Part shown: piece by piece, positions 24,074-32,440 of the stretch
Layout of the letters: the number at the start of each line of letters is the position of its first letter
Numbering within the stretch: position 1 is the first letter of the stretch
Source: Ridgeia piscesae
Lineage: Eukaryota > Annelida > Polychaeta > Sabellida > Siboglinidae
Assembly: GCA_025642075.2 (NCBI GenBank)
Contig: JAODUO010000960.1
Span: 111,001 to 175,000, forward strand
Direction: 5' to 3'
Length of the DNA: 64,000 nucleotides
The notes under the pieces: model-generated
What the model was told of the DNA's origin: nothing
The model's input: the letters and a program-made list of their open reading frames with translations, nothing else
The model's database searches: none
Position numbers and translations under genes: made by a program

Positions 24074-24849
24074 CATACATGAGGTTACAAAATAAAATCA
24101 TTAACATAACAGAAACAAATAAAATTTATTGAACAAACTAGCGATGGTCAGCTGTGGCTACCTGGCCCTGTGATTACTGTAATATTGGTATTGTGCTGAG
24201 TCATCGACTATTAACAGTGTATGTTTACAGCTAGGGTTTAGCCTAAGCCTTAGGGTTAGAATAAAATCATTTTTAATTCTAAAAGTGGAATTAGTTGAAG
24301 CTCATTTATGTAGCAATGCAGTACAGATGTTATGATAATCGTTGAGCTATGCATAGGTGCTGATGTAGAATCACTGTTAAGTTTTGAATATATGTTTCGT
24401 GATTTTTATTCGTTACAGGAATATATTATTTATAGTTATGTTTTGTAACATACTACATACTACACTAACGTCTAGTCGTGTGACTGTCCTAGACCTGGTG
24501 TGTTGCCCATAAGATATGTGAGCAACTTGACAGCTCTAAGAGGTCGGTTTCTGATTAAGTCAGAAAATAAAAGATCAATCCCATCTCCGAACAAGTCAAC
24601 GTTTGGTATTTTGTTGACAGTGGTGCGGCCAGCGTGCACGCCCCACCACATGCAGGCACATCGGAAAGTTTCCATATTATCGCCCACGCACACATTCTCA
24701 CCTTCGATAATCTTTGGTACACAGTTCCGCTGGATCGGTGTCGGTTTAATCATGCCAACCGCTGTACACTGGTTGACTAACCACTCGTTGAGACCCAACT
24801 CCGCAAATGTATTCGCCTCTGATTCTGATGTTTTCGCATTCTCTTCCAT
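8665..24849 (-). CDS. DDX49: DDX49/Dbp8-family DEAD-box RNA helicase, complete 12-exon gene
   Basis: The twelve exons total 1389 nt and code for 462 residues, close to the usual 480 or so of DDX49. Motifs in order: Q motif FAELGL...PTPIQ (15-40), motif I AKTGSGKT (57-64), PTREL (89-93), STPGR (137-141), DEAD (163-166), SAT (194-196), VIVFTQTC (259-266), ATDVASRGLD (312-321), [10 protein letters not shown] (342-351). The C-terminal linker [16 protein letters not shown] and a lysine-rich tail are DDX49 hallmarks and separate it from other DEAD-box proteins. The family works in the nucleolus on small-subunit pre-rRNA processing. Every intron has GT and AG ends and all phases agree. The start has a good context (aaaaATGG). 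Intron 8 has a weak donor (gtctgt). The introns are rich in mobile elements. Confidence 0.96.
8935..9754. mobile_element. Inverted-repeat DNA element with TTA duplication (MITE-like), DDX49 intron 11
   Basis: Perfect terminal inverted repeats AAGGAACATGCAACC (8935-8949) and GGTTGCATGTTCCTT (9740-9754) bound 820 bp. TTA lies on both outer sides (8932-8934 and 9755-9757). A 3-bp TTA/TAA duplication is usual for PIF/Harbinger elements, so this may be a non-autonomous member. No transposase is seen. A minus-strand open frame (9029-9346) has no recognisable domain. Confidence 0.8.
10065..10450. mobile_element. hAT-type MITE with 8-bp target duplication, DDX49 intron 11
   Basis: The element starts CAGGGTTGGGTTCAAATACA and ends with the inverse of CACGGTTGGAATCAAATACA (17 of 20 match). 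The perfect 8-bp duplication ACATGAGG flanks it (10057-10064 and 10451-10458). CA(G/C)(G)G ends and 8-bp duplications are typical of hAT elements. The interior is made of variants of gtatttgaa. It is too short to code. Confidence 0.9.
10478..10549 (-). CDS. DDX49: DDX49 exon 11
   Basis: Acceptor ccggcag/AGTCTG, donor CAAG/gtaagt. 24 codons including [17 protein letters not shown], the DDX49 signature. The intronic hAT-type MITE and its target duplication end 19 bases from the donor. Confidence 0.94.
11183..11271 (-). CDS. DDX49: DDX49 exon 10
   Basis: Acceptor gttgcag/ACATGA, donor GATA/gtgagt. It encodes [20 protein letters not shown], an acidic C-terminal segment as in DDX49 relatives. Confidence 0.93.
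11993..12999 (-). repeat. 15-copy, 67-bp minisatellite made from the exon 9/intron 9 junction of DDX49
   Basis: The unit (plus strand: actggatgtacagaac, gtgtcagcacttacttattc, ..., catggaccaacttgacatg) recurs about 15 times at 66-67-bp spacing. The copy at the high end is the real 3' end of exon 9 with its donor. Each unit thus carries 32 bases of exon, the donor ATAA/gtaagtgct and 35 bases of intron. Two exon-part versions alternate: tccaccgcatgg as in the real exon (4 copies, plus 2 with one base lost) and ttgattgcatgg (9 copies, the outermost reading ttgatttcatgg). Confidence 0.95.
12964..13038 (-). CDS. DDX49: DDX49 exon 9
   Basis: Acceptor ctttcag/GTCGTG, donor ATAA/gtaagtgct. It encodes [20 protein letters not shown] then VEERI, matching the family sequence after motif VI. 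Its last 32 bases plus 35 bases of intron form the unit of the tandem array 11993-12999. Confidence 0.93.
13039..14130. other. DDX49 intron 8, AT-rich
   Basis: No further element boundaries found. About 13660-14110 contains many copies of 'ttcaagactttcaagg'-like phrases, probably part of a dispersed repeat. Confidence 0.4.
14131..14228 (-). CDS. DDX49: DDX49 exon 8
   Basis: Acceptor ttttcag/AGGTTT, donor GCTG/gtctgt, a poor donor. It encodes [16 protein letters not shown] and the motif [11 protein letters not shown]. Without splicing the frame would stop three codons later. Confidence 0.94.
14440..14725 (-). repeat. tRNA-like SINE in DDX49 intron 7
   Basis: Read on the minus strand it begins ggtagctcatcgactcagta (A-box-like) and gggttcaaattcc (B-box-like), then the core phrase gtacctggctatagacagtgg and a 3' part with attgcggcatagcagg. 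The core is shared with other sites in the window. A compact hairpin lies at its 3' end. Confidence 0.6.
14444..14505. repeat. Hairpin: 27-bp inverted repeat, 8-base loop
   Basis: The arms 14444-14470 and 14479-14505 are complementary except for one base; the loop is ccagggga. Confidence 0.95.
14827..14979 (-). CDS. DDX49: DDX49 exon 7
   Basis: Acceptor tttcag/GTACTG, donor GCAG/gtcagt. It encodes [20 protein letters not shown] and LIATDVAS (motif V). The intron before it (14980-19182) holds the piggyBac element. Confidence 0.96.
15000..15382. other. DDX49 intron 6, low-end flank
   Basis: A short imperfect repeat follows exon 7: 'cacaagttgacat' recurs near 14990, 15030 and, in part, 15090, along with 'tctgacagtacct' variants. 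Otherwise nothing recognised. Confidence 0.5.
15970..16335 (-). pseudogene. piggyBac transposase C-terminus with zinc-finger tail
   Basis: On the minus strand the frame reads [22 protein letters not shown], then one in-frame stop, then a Cys-rich tail: [35 protein letters not shown] and stop at 15970-15972. The paired CxxC/CxxxxxxC/H layout is the usual C-terminal zinc finger of piggyBac transposases. It is separated from the N-terminal part by the LINE. Confidence 0.88.
16338..17705 (-). mobile_element. CR1-like LINE, 5'-truncated, nested in the piggyBac element (family C)
   Basis: Reverse transcriptase sequence on the minus strand: [15 protein letters not shown] (about 17600), then [21 protein letters not shown]-like [23 protein letters not shown], then [16 protein letters not shown] and the C-terminal [17 protein letters not shown] and [11 protein letters not shown], ending at about 16686. 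A 3' untranslated part with 'gctttacaaataaaatcatt' ends in a TAA-rich tail at about 16340. The 5' junction lies within the codons for YYQS/YLSD. A few frame changes are present, so it is inactive. Confidence 0.9.
17705..18603 (-). pseudogene. piggyBac transposase, N-terminal two thirds, frameshifted
   Basis: It starts at ATG 18603 with [10 protein letters not shown] and an acidic run SDDDD, then an Arg/Gly-rich stretch in another frame. The DDE_Tnp_1_7 domain follows: [65 protein letters not shown], then [14 protein letters not shown] with the first catalytic Asp, and YTDNYYQS, where the second Asp motif begins. At least three frame changes separate these parts. The reading then runs directly into LINE sequence. 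The part after DNYY up to the C-terminus is missing, so the third catalytic position is lost. Inactive. Confidence 0.9.
19183..19323 (-). CDS. DDX49: DDX49 exon 6
   Basis: Acceptor ttgacag/CGTGGC, donor GCAA/gtgggt. It encodes [20 protein letters not shown] and VIVFTQTC (motif IV), the start of the second RecA-like domain. Confidence 0.95.
19887..19925 (+). repeat. SINE core fragment
   Basis: It contains acctggctatagacagtggtg, the core shared with 8372-8395 and, on the minus strand, about 14575-14598. Lies in DDX49 intron 5. Confidence 0.5.
20308..20486 (-). CDS. DDX49: DDX49 exon 5
   Basis: Acceptor ctttag/GTCCTA, donor ATGC/gtaagg. It carries DEAD (VLDEADRLL) and SAT ([11 protein letters not shown]), then NKPFFW, typical of the family. 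Confidence 0.95.
20992..21113 (-). CDS. DDX49: DDX49 exon 4
   Basis: Acceptor gaccag/ATATGA, donor TCTA/gtaggt. It encodes [20 protein letters not shown], which contains motif Ib, and ends just before the DEAD box. Confidence 0.95.
21375..21620 (-). repeat. Probable LINE/SINE 3' tail in DDX49 intron 3 region
   Basis: The motif 'gggcgctttacaaacatacac' and an A-rich run resemble the 3' end of the nested LINE at 16340-16440. Only composition and the short motif support this. It lies between exons 4 and 3. Confidence 0.35.
21746..21831 (-). CDS. DDX49: DDX49 exon 3
   Basis: Acceptor ttttcag/GGAGTT, donor AGAG/gtaagt. It encodes [11 protein letters not shown] to VVTGGR, where family members have the GG motif. 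Confidence 0.95.
22010..22155 (+). repeat. 3' end of LINE family A, in DDX49 intron 2
   Basis: This segment is nearly the same as 1670-1810 (for example aaaatcgacatata, ctcgataagccaaa, ccatctagagttga, ctaggtggca). It is a second, strongly 5'-truncated copy of that LINE. Confidence 0.9.
22621..22675. repeat. Perfect palindrome, 27-bp arms, 1-base centre
   Basis: The left arm 22621-22647 and right arm 22649-22675 are exact reverse complements around a single a. It abuts the next palindrome with no gap. Confidence 0.98.
22676..22732. repeat. Perfect palindrome, 28-bp arms, 1-base centre
   Basis: Arms 22676-22703 and 22705-22732 are exact reverse complements around one t. It ends eight bases from the exon 2 donor of DDX49 (intron starts at 22740 on the minus strand). 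Confidence 0.98.
22741..22864 (-). CDS. DDX49: DDX49 exon 2
   Basis: Acceptor tttgcag/GTAAAG, donor CCAG/gtaagt. It encodes the Walker A box AKTGSGKT and ends inside the PTREL codon run. Eight bases beyond its donor lies a pair of perfect palindromes (22621-22732). Confidence 0.96.
22865..24701. other. DDX49 intron 1 with large (AT)n tract
   Basis: About 23938-24068 is an interrupted TA dinucleotide array. The remainder shows no coding exon that would fit the gene, and none is needed since exon 1 and exon 2 join in phase. Confidence 0.8.
24702..24849 (-). CDS. DDX49: DDX49 exon 1
   Basis: 49 codons plus one base, start ATG at 24849. It holds the Q motif ([15 protein letters not shown]). The donor is GAAG/gtgaga. 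The first 14 residues are polar and not conserved in the family. Confidence 0.95.
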
Positions 24850-24969
24850 TTTTATTACTTCGACACACTGTTTATGAATAAACTAACTCCGCTACGAGTC
24901 GCCACTAGATTAATTCGTAATAACCCAGACGCCGTGAGGCGACAGCACTTTATCAAGAGCTCTGCTCAC

Positions 24970-25050
24970 AACGGCGCATGCTAAAAGGCGGACCACGAAC
25001 GGGCGGATTGGTTGCACCACATTCACGAGGATTCGCGCGATCATTGTTCC
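24970..25050. repeat. Short dispersed element just upstream of DDX49 start
   Basis: The phrase 'gcatgcta(a/t)aaggcggacc' plus 'acgaac..gcggat' and 'cattcac.(c/a)ggat' occurs here about 120-200 bases upstream of the DDX49 ATG. It occurs again in inverse orientation at about 33320-33400, upstream of the second THAP gene. It could be a small mobile element or shared promoter sequence; the sequence alone cannot decide. Confidence 0.55.
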
Positions 25051-25139
25051 AGGTTCTTGTGATTTAGAGGTGTTAAATTTTGAGAGTTGATCAAGTGCTC
25101 CTTTAAGTGACTCGACCAATATCTCTTGTCTGATTGAAT

Positions 25140-25600
25140 TGAAATTTATTTGGCATATATATAATAATGAATGCCAGGACGCCAGTAAGAACTAAACTAG
25201 TTGAAGCAACTGGACGCCCTTTAAAATTACATGATCATTTCTATTTGTAGTAGTACATGATGTACATAATAATAATTTGATTAATAACAAGATAATAATA
25301 ATAATGCTTATACTAAGAAAAGAATAATATTATTCATAATACTTATAATTAAAAACAGTTTATTACTATGTATAATCTAGTTTAATAAAATTAAAAAGAA
25401 ATTATACAATTAGTTATACAATTATGAATTAATATTGTTCATCAAGCAAGAATATAATTTTTTAGTAGGCAAATCTCCGAGTATGAATTTATAATAATTT
25501 GTTTGAGATTGTGCCTTTTATTTAGTGATAGGTGCAGTACATTACATATATGCAACAGTACGGTATGTAGTTTATAAAGAAAGGATCTAAAGTAATATTC
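25140..25600. other. AT-rich gene-free stretch
   Basis: Nothing recognised apart from ATT-rich runs near 25260-25330. Confidence 0.4.
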
Positions 25601-27180
25601 GACAGCAAAATGGAAGCTAACAGTTTCAATAAACAATTTCGTTCAGCCTTCACCAATGAACACACTTCTAACCTACCAACTATAAATTAATCTGAACATC
25701 CATCAATCCATAACATCATGGTAAGCAAGGACGGAGTTCTGGAATTGACAAGACCACTGGACCAGCTGTCCTCCCTGCCGCATATTGAAAGACCTTGCAG
25801 TTGAAATATCGCCAATATTAACTTTCATTTTTCAACAGCCTTTGGACACAGGACTAATCCCATCAGAATGGAGAGTTGCAAACATTACCCCAATTTGTCC
25901 TGTGTATCATATCAATCTTGTTGATTGAACATACAATATTCAGCCATGTCATGGAGCATTATGACAATAAAATTACAATATTCTTGCAGATGTCCAGCAT
26001 GGACATCTGCAAATTCCTGTAAATCACAACTCATTATCACTACCGAAGACCTTGTTAAATCCCTAGATAATCGCGAACAAGTTGATGCTGTGATTCTTGA
26101 TTTCTCCAAGGCATTTGACCGAGATCCTCGCCAACGATTACTACTTAAACATCACCACTGTTGCATTTGAGGCTCCCTACTGCTGTGGATACAAAACTTC
26201 CTGACATCCCGATCTCAACGAGTAGTGGTGGACAGAAAGTCTTTGGACTGGGTTCACGTCACCTTAGGAGTCCCGCAGGGGACAGTCCTCGGTCCTCTGC
26301 TTTTCCTATCATTCATCAACGACCTACCAACAGAAATAACTTCTAAGCTCCGTCTTTTTGCAGACGACTGATGTCTCCTTTACAAAAACCTTTCAAACCC
26401 AGCTGATTCGGTAGCTCTCCAAGAAGACCTGAACATACTCTAGAAATGGTCTGACATTATGGCAGATTAAATTTAACACCTAAAAATGCCACACCATGCG
26501 AATTACCCTCCGTCGCAACACAATCAATGCTGACTATCATGTAGGAGGATGTACACTTTCCATGGTCACACAGTACCCTTACTTAGGTGTCACCATATTT
26601 AATACGGAACCACATAAATAACATCACCGCCCGGGCCAACAGAGTGCGGGGCCTTATTAAACGAAACCTTAGAGGAACTTCACAGAAGCTAAAACAACAA
26701 GCCTACTTTTCACTTGTACGTCCCCCACTTAGAATATTGCTGTACTGTCAGGAACTCATATATCGAGAAGGAGGTAAATAAGATACAGAACATTCAGCGT
26801 CGAGCAGTTATATATAATTTTGTTCTAAACAACTACAATAAAAGAGAAAGCGTTTCCGCAATGATTAACCATCTCCGTTGGGACTCCCTTTAGAAAAGAA
26901 GACAACTGTCTTGCCTTCTCTTGATGTATAATTATGATCCAAAAGCAACTGATTGCCATTAATGGTAACCACTACCTTAACCCTGTGCTTCCTACCAGTA
27001 CAAGGTATATTGTCATCCAAGGAAATATCAAATTACTATAGCTCGCATTCAGGTCTACAGCAATTCTTTTTTCCCACGAACTGTCTTCTGGTGGAACGCC
27101 CTTCCCGAGATTGTCTTGGTAGCCCCAACTATCCAAACATTTAGGGTAGCGGCAGTCTCACACTTCTAAGCTGTGGTCTG
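25600..27180 (+). pseudogene. LINE reverse transcriptase ORF, near full domain, broken (family D)
   Basis: In pieces across all three frames I read a LINE ORF: FRSAFTNEHTSNLP (about 25640), the SLDTGLIPSEWR-like region (25850), TTEDLVKSLDNREQVDAVIL and DFSKAFD (26040-26120), [13 protein letters not shown] (26270), LRLFADD (26350), ITARANRVRGLIKRNLRGTS (26620), HLEYC-like (26730), IQRRAV and the C-terminal TFRVAA. Many stops and frame changes are present. The order is right for a jockey/CR1-type element, and the same family lies on the minus strand at 32441-33000. Confidence 0.88.
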
Positions 27181-27316
27181 TGTTTTTACTCGCACTTCGT
27201 TGATACTTTACTCGCACCTTGTGTATAGTCTAGCGCCTTCACACCACGGCACAAACATATATACAGACTCATCAGCATCAAAATCCAGACTGATGGAGGA
27301 TTCTATAGCTGTATAG

Positions 27317-27384
<68 letters not shown>
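27317..27384. repeat. (AT)n microsatellite
   Basis: TA dinucleotide run lying between two LINE fragments. Confidence 0.95.
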
Positions 27385-27385
<1 letters not shown>

Positions 27386-27386
<1 letters not shown>

Positions 27387-27620
27387 GAGCAACTAAATTA
27401 ATTCCCGGATATAACTAACTACAATATAAAGAACGCCTACAAAGATTAAGCCTACCCACTCTTTCATAGGGTCGATCGTCTTTTGTATAACATCATGATA
27501 GAAATGACAGTGACTTCTGTGGTAGACGTTCCATCACATCAATCATTTGAAGAAAACCTCAATAAATTATGGAAAAACCATTTAATAAAAACATTTCACT
27601 GCATCACCTATGCATGCGCA
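27386..27620 (+). pseudogene. LINE C-terminal fragment
   Basis: The sequence begins in RRATKLIPGYN, then LQYKERLQRLSLPTLS, the usual end of a LINE reverse transcriptase (RRATKLI...Y.ERL..L.LPTL). A broken continuation covers VYNIMIEMT. It has frame changes and no upstream part. Confidence 0.75.
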
Positions 27621-27929
27621 CAGTCACAATACAATGCTAAAGATAGAGCTGGCACAAGAGGCAGGAATGCCTAATACACACCAGAAAATGACCGTAAGAA
27701 CCTGTAAGATATATACTGCGCAATGACAGAATATGCAAAATAGGTTCCCGAATACACACATCGAAACAGGACGGATAAATATTATCACACATTGATATTA
27801 TAGTCGACGAAAGATCGTTACACAGCAAAAGTAAGATTGATAATGTTCCGAATAATACTCAATAATTATTGTGTACTAACAATAATAATATTTTTCCCAA
27901 CATAAGAACAATTATCAGATTACAAGTAG

Positions 27930-28105
27930 CATCACAGGCAGGACGGGCGATTTAGCCCATGTAGCTCGCCGGCACCCGTTGCAGATACGGTTGATTCGGC
28001 CCATATGCGAGCGCAAATAGACCGAACTGCGACGATTGCAGAAACGGACGATTCCAACCAATGGGCCGAATCCGTTGTGGGCCGAATCATCCGACTCAAC
28101 ATTCA
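27930..28105. promoter_or_regulatory. GC-rich cluster with repeated GGGCCGAAT, possible THAP promoter
   Basis: Just upstream of the THAP exon at 28208 the motif gggccgaat or its inverse attcggccc occurs at about 27992, 28062 and 28079, among other CG-rich words. It stands out from AT-rich surroundings. A promoter role is inference from position only. Confidence 0.3.
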
Positions 28106-28207
28106 ATTTACATCTACGTCACCAAGGTTCAACACTTCGTTCAGTTGGCACTACATGTAATAGTTGCTTAGGTGTGTGGCTAAGACTGTGGTGAGCTTTC
28201 AATAATT

Positions 28208-28564
28208 ATGCCATACTGTTCGGCATACGGTTGCGGTAATAGTTCAGCGAGAAATAAAGAACTATCTTATTTTTGTTTCCCGAAGGAAACGGTACTATTG
28301 AAAAAATGGATTAACAAATGCGGGCGTGCTGGTTGGAATCCGACAAAGCACAGTACACTTTGCTCATTCCATTTTGAGGAAGAGTGCTTTGAAGAAGACA
28401 TGTATCTTCGGTTGATGGGACATGATCCAACACGACAACGTCGCCGACGTCGTCTTCTTAAACCCGGGTCAGTGCCGACGATATTTAGCCATGGGCCTAT
28501 ACGTAAACCTTCGAAGCCACGCGTATTTTCGATCAAACGGGCCAAGGCAGCAGAGCGCAAGAAG
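28208..28564 (+). CDS. THAP zinc-finger first exon, copy 1
   Basis: 119 codons from ATG 28208 to a possible donor AAG/gttagtgt. The THAP domain fills residues 1-90: MPYCSAYGCGNSS (first Cys pair), LSYFCFPKE, WINKCGRAGW, CSFHFEEECF (Cys and His of the C2CH finger), and PGSVPTIF (the conserved Pro of the AVPTIF box). A basic stretch follows. THAP domains bind DNA in a site-specific way in transcription factors and in P-element-type transposases. If not spliced, the frame runs to a stop at 28624. No downstream exon was found before the second copy, so it could be an alternative first exon, a truncated duplicate, or have exons I missed. Confidence 0.85.
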
Positions 28565-28719
28565 GTTAGTGTCCGTACTCATTATTCAGACGATAATCTT
28601 ATACCATTTTTGTCTGTTGTATGACATTATATAGTGAATTATGTTTCTACAGACGTCAAGCACATGTGACTTTTTTGTTTGGATAAAAAAATTAAAAATC
28701 TTTAAATATGTAAACAATG

Positions 28720-28721
<2 letters not shown>

Positions 28722-28787
<66 letters not shown>

Positions 28788-28802
28788 ATATATATATATA
28801 TA
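28722..28802. repeat. (CA)n then (TA)n microsatellite
   Basis: AC dinucleotide run to about 28785, followed by a short TA run. Confidence 0.95.
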
Positions 28803-29645
28803 TAATACATATGGCTAAATGCTGCATGGGGAGACCAGTGCATATACGACCGCCTACAGAAGACCGGCCGTATATTTTTATGTAACTGATTTTCTAATTA
28901 TGTCTAATTGGAACATTGTCTGTAATACAAATATTTACACACCACATACTACAATATTGTTATGATATTGTAATAAATAACATATATACAAAAAAAATTG
29001 TCTCCTTAAAACCTATATGCTTAGATGCCGCGTACGGGAGACCGGTGTGTAATCGGAAGTTAGTTATTAGATATACTTATTTGCAGTACTTAGTATATAT
29101 TTAACGCCGACCTGGTATATCGTAAACCCATTACAACGATAACAATAACAACGTAAATATATATGCAGATACACAAATTGACAGCACTGCATTTAACAAA
29201 AGTACAACATATGGCTAGGAGATCCATCAAATATTTGTTTTATTAATGTGTGTATATATTTATTAAAATTAATACATATCAAACAAGCATAGTACACTGA
29301 GCATCGAATGCTAAACCCTCAATCAATATATATAGCAAAACCTTTAAACTATAACCACTTCTTTGCCGGGGTCCCGTACGTGGCGCCTTATGCACATAAA
29401 TTATACAAGTGTCTGCAATAAATGTGCTCAAAACCAATCAAAATATAAAATAAAGTTTATAATAATTGCATAAGTTAATTCCTTTATATCTAAACTATCT
29501 CCACTAACAAGGATAATCATTAAATAAAATGCATTAGTTATGCAATCACACATCAAAACTTTAAGGAGACCGGCTCCTGTCTCCTTAAAACAGCGGTCTC
29601 CCATACGCGGTGCTATATGCATAACTGGTCTCCTGTACGCGGCGT
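28800..29645. repeat. Scattered copies of a GGGAGACC-containing motif
   Basis: A motif near tatatgc..agatgccgcg plus tacgggagaccgg occurs forward at about 28808 and 29010. It occurs inverted at about 29365, 29590 and 29622, with degenerate forms nearby. It lies in AT-rich sequence with no gene. Confidence 0.6.
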
Positions 29646-29649
29646 TTAA

Positions 29650-30200
29650 CCTTATATAATAAGTAAAAGTGAAAAAATTTAAACATAATATAAAATAGAA
29701 TAAAAAATTATTATTTAATATATAAACAATTTACAGAAATATAATGATCTATATATGATAAAATAGAATGATCTATGTTTAAAATACTAAATATAAATAT
29801 AATGATATATGTTTACATGACTCAATTAGACACAGGCAACATGCTGGGAAGATAGCTTGTCATTTGTGTTCAAATACAAAATAATCATATCTGCCTGCCA
29901 TAGGAATGCATTTAGGTCATAATATATGTATATGAATCTATATATCTATATTACTGCAAATGTGATGGGTGTCTACGGGGATACAAAAAAGCGAGGTATT
30001 TTATGGTTTTCTTTTTCGCAGTACTTACACAGTTCTGCACAATTGTGGAACCTGATTCATTTAATTTCATTGGAACTGTTCAGTTAAATGTATGTTAAAT
30101 GATAAAGCCTTAATCAATGTGTTATTCCCATAAGACGTAAATGTGACATTTTCACACTACCCAAGGTAAGTCTAGTGGCACTGAGATAGTACTGTCGAAC
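29650..30200. other. AT-rich gene-free stretch
   Basis: Nothing recognised. Confidence 0.4.
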
Positions 30201-30213
30201 AGTCTAAGAAAGT

Positions 30214-30437
30214 GATGTATGGCTGAGCCAAACCGAGGCTGAAGCAGTGGAACCATATCTTTATGCAGAGACTCGCTCACCCGTCATTTGGATGGGTAAA
30301 ATCTGTTGTGGACGGGTAGAAATCTGATGTATGGCTGAGCCAAACCGAGGCTGAAGCAGTGGAACCATATCTTTATGCAGAGACTCGCTCACCCATCATT
30401 TGGACGGGTAAAATCCGTTGTGGACGGCTAAAATCCG
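30214..30437. repeat. 112-bp tandem duplication
   Basis: The segment beginning gatgtatggctgagcc at 30214 is repeated at 30326 almost unchanged through 'cgctcaccc.tcatttgga'. The second copy runs into the short repeat that follows. Confidence 0.9.
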
Positions 30438-30495
30438 TTGTGGACGGGTAAAATCCGTTGTGGACGGGTAGAAATATGGGTGGACGGGTAAAAAT
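30395..30495. repeat. About 20-bp tandem repeat gtggacgggtaaaatccgtt
   Basis: Four to five imperfect copies. The same phrase occurs once at the end of the first 112-bp copy (30295-30325), which suggests it expanded from there. Confidence 0.85.
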
Positions 30496-30499
30496 ATTA

Positions 30500-32440
30500 A
30501 GGAACAAAAAAGATATTGTCAGTTATACCTTAGAAATGAGTGTAAATGGTGTCATGTGTGTTTGTGTTTGTAGTCCATTTCAGGTCATCAGACACATTGA
30601 AAAGTTTGTAAACTGGCTTAACAGTTAACATCCATGTGTCCTCCAAAACATGTGTGACTGGCAATAATTTGGTCCTGCATAAAGCCCTGAATGGATCCCA
30701 GTTGAATGCGGCCAGCCTGAGGACAGTGAGGTGACCCAGTGACATCTTTCACTGGTTATAACAATACATTCATTATGCAGTCCAGACCTCACAGTAATAA
30801 TGTTTAAGCGATCATAATAATATGTCTAGACTCTGTGATTAATCAGCAGAGTCCATTCGTCTCGATTTTGACACTAATGAATGAGTATATACAATTGTGC
30901 TGTGCCCGGTGTAAAGGTGCTAGACAAAGTATACACAAGGTGTGACTAAAGTAATAACGAGGTGTGAGTAAAAGCACAGACCAGGGCCAGGAAATTTTTC
31001 TATCATAGAAATTATTCTGGGTAATTATCAAAAAGTTTGAACTGGTCAGAGGCAAGTATTATAGAACCACTTTATAGAATAAAAAAATGTAATCTTTGGA
31101 TTTCTTTTTTCCTTTTCAAAATAGGCCAGAAAGTTTGTATCGGACAGGACAAAAAGTGAAATTTTTTTTTGGCATGTTGGGAAAGTGAAAAGTTCTGTCC
31201 AACCACATGGTAATCATAAAATTAAGCCAAGTAATTTTGTTCCCCTACATCATAGGTAAGTTTCAAAAGAAATATTTTGGTTTGTTAACTCAAGGATAGC
31301 CGAGGGGGGCCAAAAGTTCCCACTCGACCAGCGTGTTGGACAGGACACTTTTTCCGTAAATATGACTAAAAACACACAAGATTAGTATAAAATGAATTTT
31401 ATTACATTATGTATTCTAAACTGTACATTTTCAAATGGTAGAATCAAGTAAGAGGTCCACTTGGACATCATGAAAATAATGTGTCATGGTTTTTGCTCAC
31501 TTTAGTGCCTCACAGAGGCTTGAAGTATTGCTAAATTAAGCTGGCTGTCCACTAGACATTTCATTTTCGTCAGAGTTCAGACCCCCCTCTTGAATATGGC
31601 TAAGACATAACATGCAGACTTATCATAATTACACATCATCTCAAATGACGGGGTATCTGGCATGAATGTTGCTTCTGTCTGTGAAGTTTGCATAAAGTGA
31701 TGGATCCTACCACATCTGGGGTGCAGTTTATATAGTTGCAAGGTAGCTGACATGGCTTCAATTGACTCAAACATGTCAAACATCCTTGAACACAAAGGAA
31801 GAAAACATTCAAACTCAAACAATACTTGACTTGGTTTTGTTGGGAAGCCATGTCTTTCTACTATCTAGTAGAAAATACATGGCTTCCCAGTAAATGTCAT
31901 CTAGATGACATTGACTGGCAATTAAATCAGCCTAAAGTTTCTCAATTCAATGAAATCAAACAGAAGAACCTTAAAAAGCCTTAATAAATGTGGATGGTGC
32001 AATATCAATTAAATTAATTAGTCATTGGTCTATTACTAGAATGGTGTGTCCTGTCTGACACACTTTTGTCCTGTCCGACACGCAAAACGTGTCTGACAGT
32101 TTTATACTACTTCAGCTAAGAGAATTTTTTTCTTGTTTTCATAGGTCATTTAGTTTGGAAAAAATCAAACTTTTTGGACATGAATCGTGTCGGACAGGAA
32201 ATTTACAGAGCTTTACCATTGGAGAAAAAATTACTTGATGTGTTATTTGCTTTGACAAGAAACATACCCTATCGGCAAAAACAAATTACCAGGAATTAAA
32301 TACAACAGAAGAAAACTAAGAAAAACGTGTCCAGTCCGACATGCTGATTTCCATGGCTTCATATGAAAACCTAATTTGCACAATCAAGAGGTAAACATTT
32401 TGACCCAAATTTTGGTTTTCAAGTTAGTTGAGATACATAT
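30500..32440. other. No gene recognised; recurring GTCGGACAGGAC words
   Basis: The word tcggacagga or its inverse appears at about 31140, 32068, 32190 and, with changes, at 31333, 32051 and 32332. Minus-strand open frames at 30530-30745 and 31577-31851 look mildly protein-like but match nothing I know and lack a splice model. A small foldback lies at 31841-31889. Confidence 0.5.
31841..31889. repeat. Short foldback, about 23-bp arms, 2-base loop
   Basis: Arms tgggaagccatgt...ctacta and tagtag...acatggcttccca pair with one mismatch and one bulge. Confidence 0.9.
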
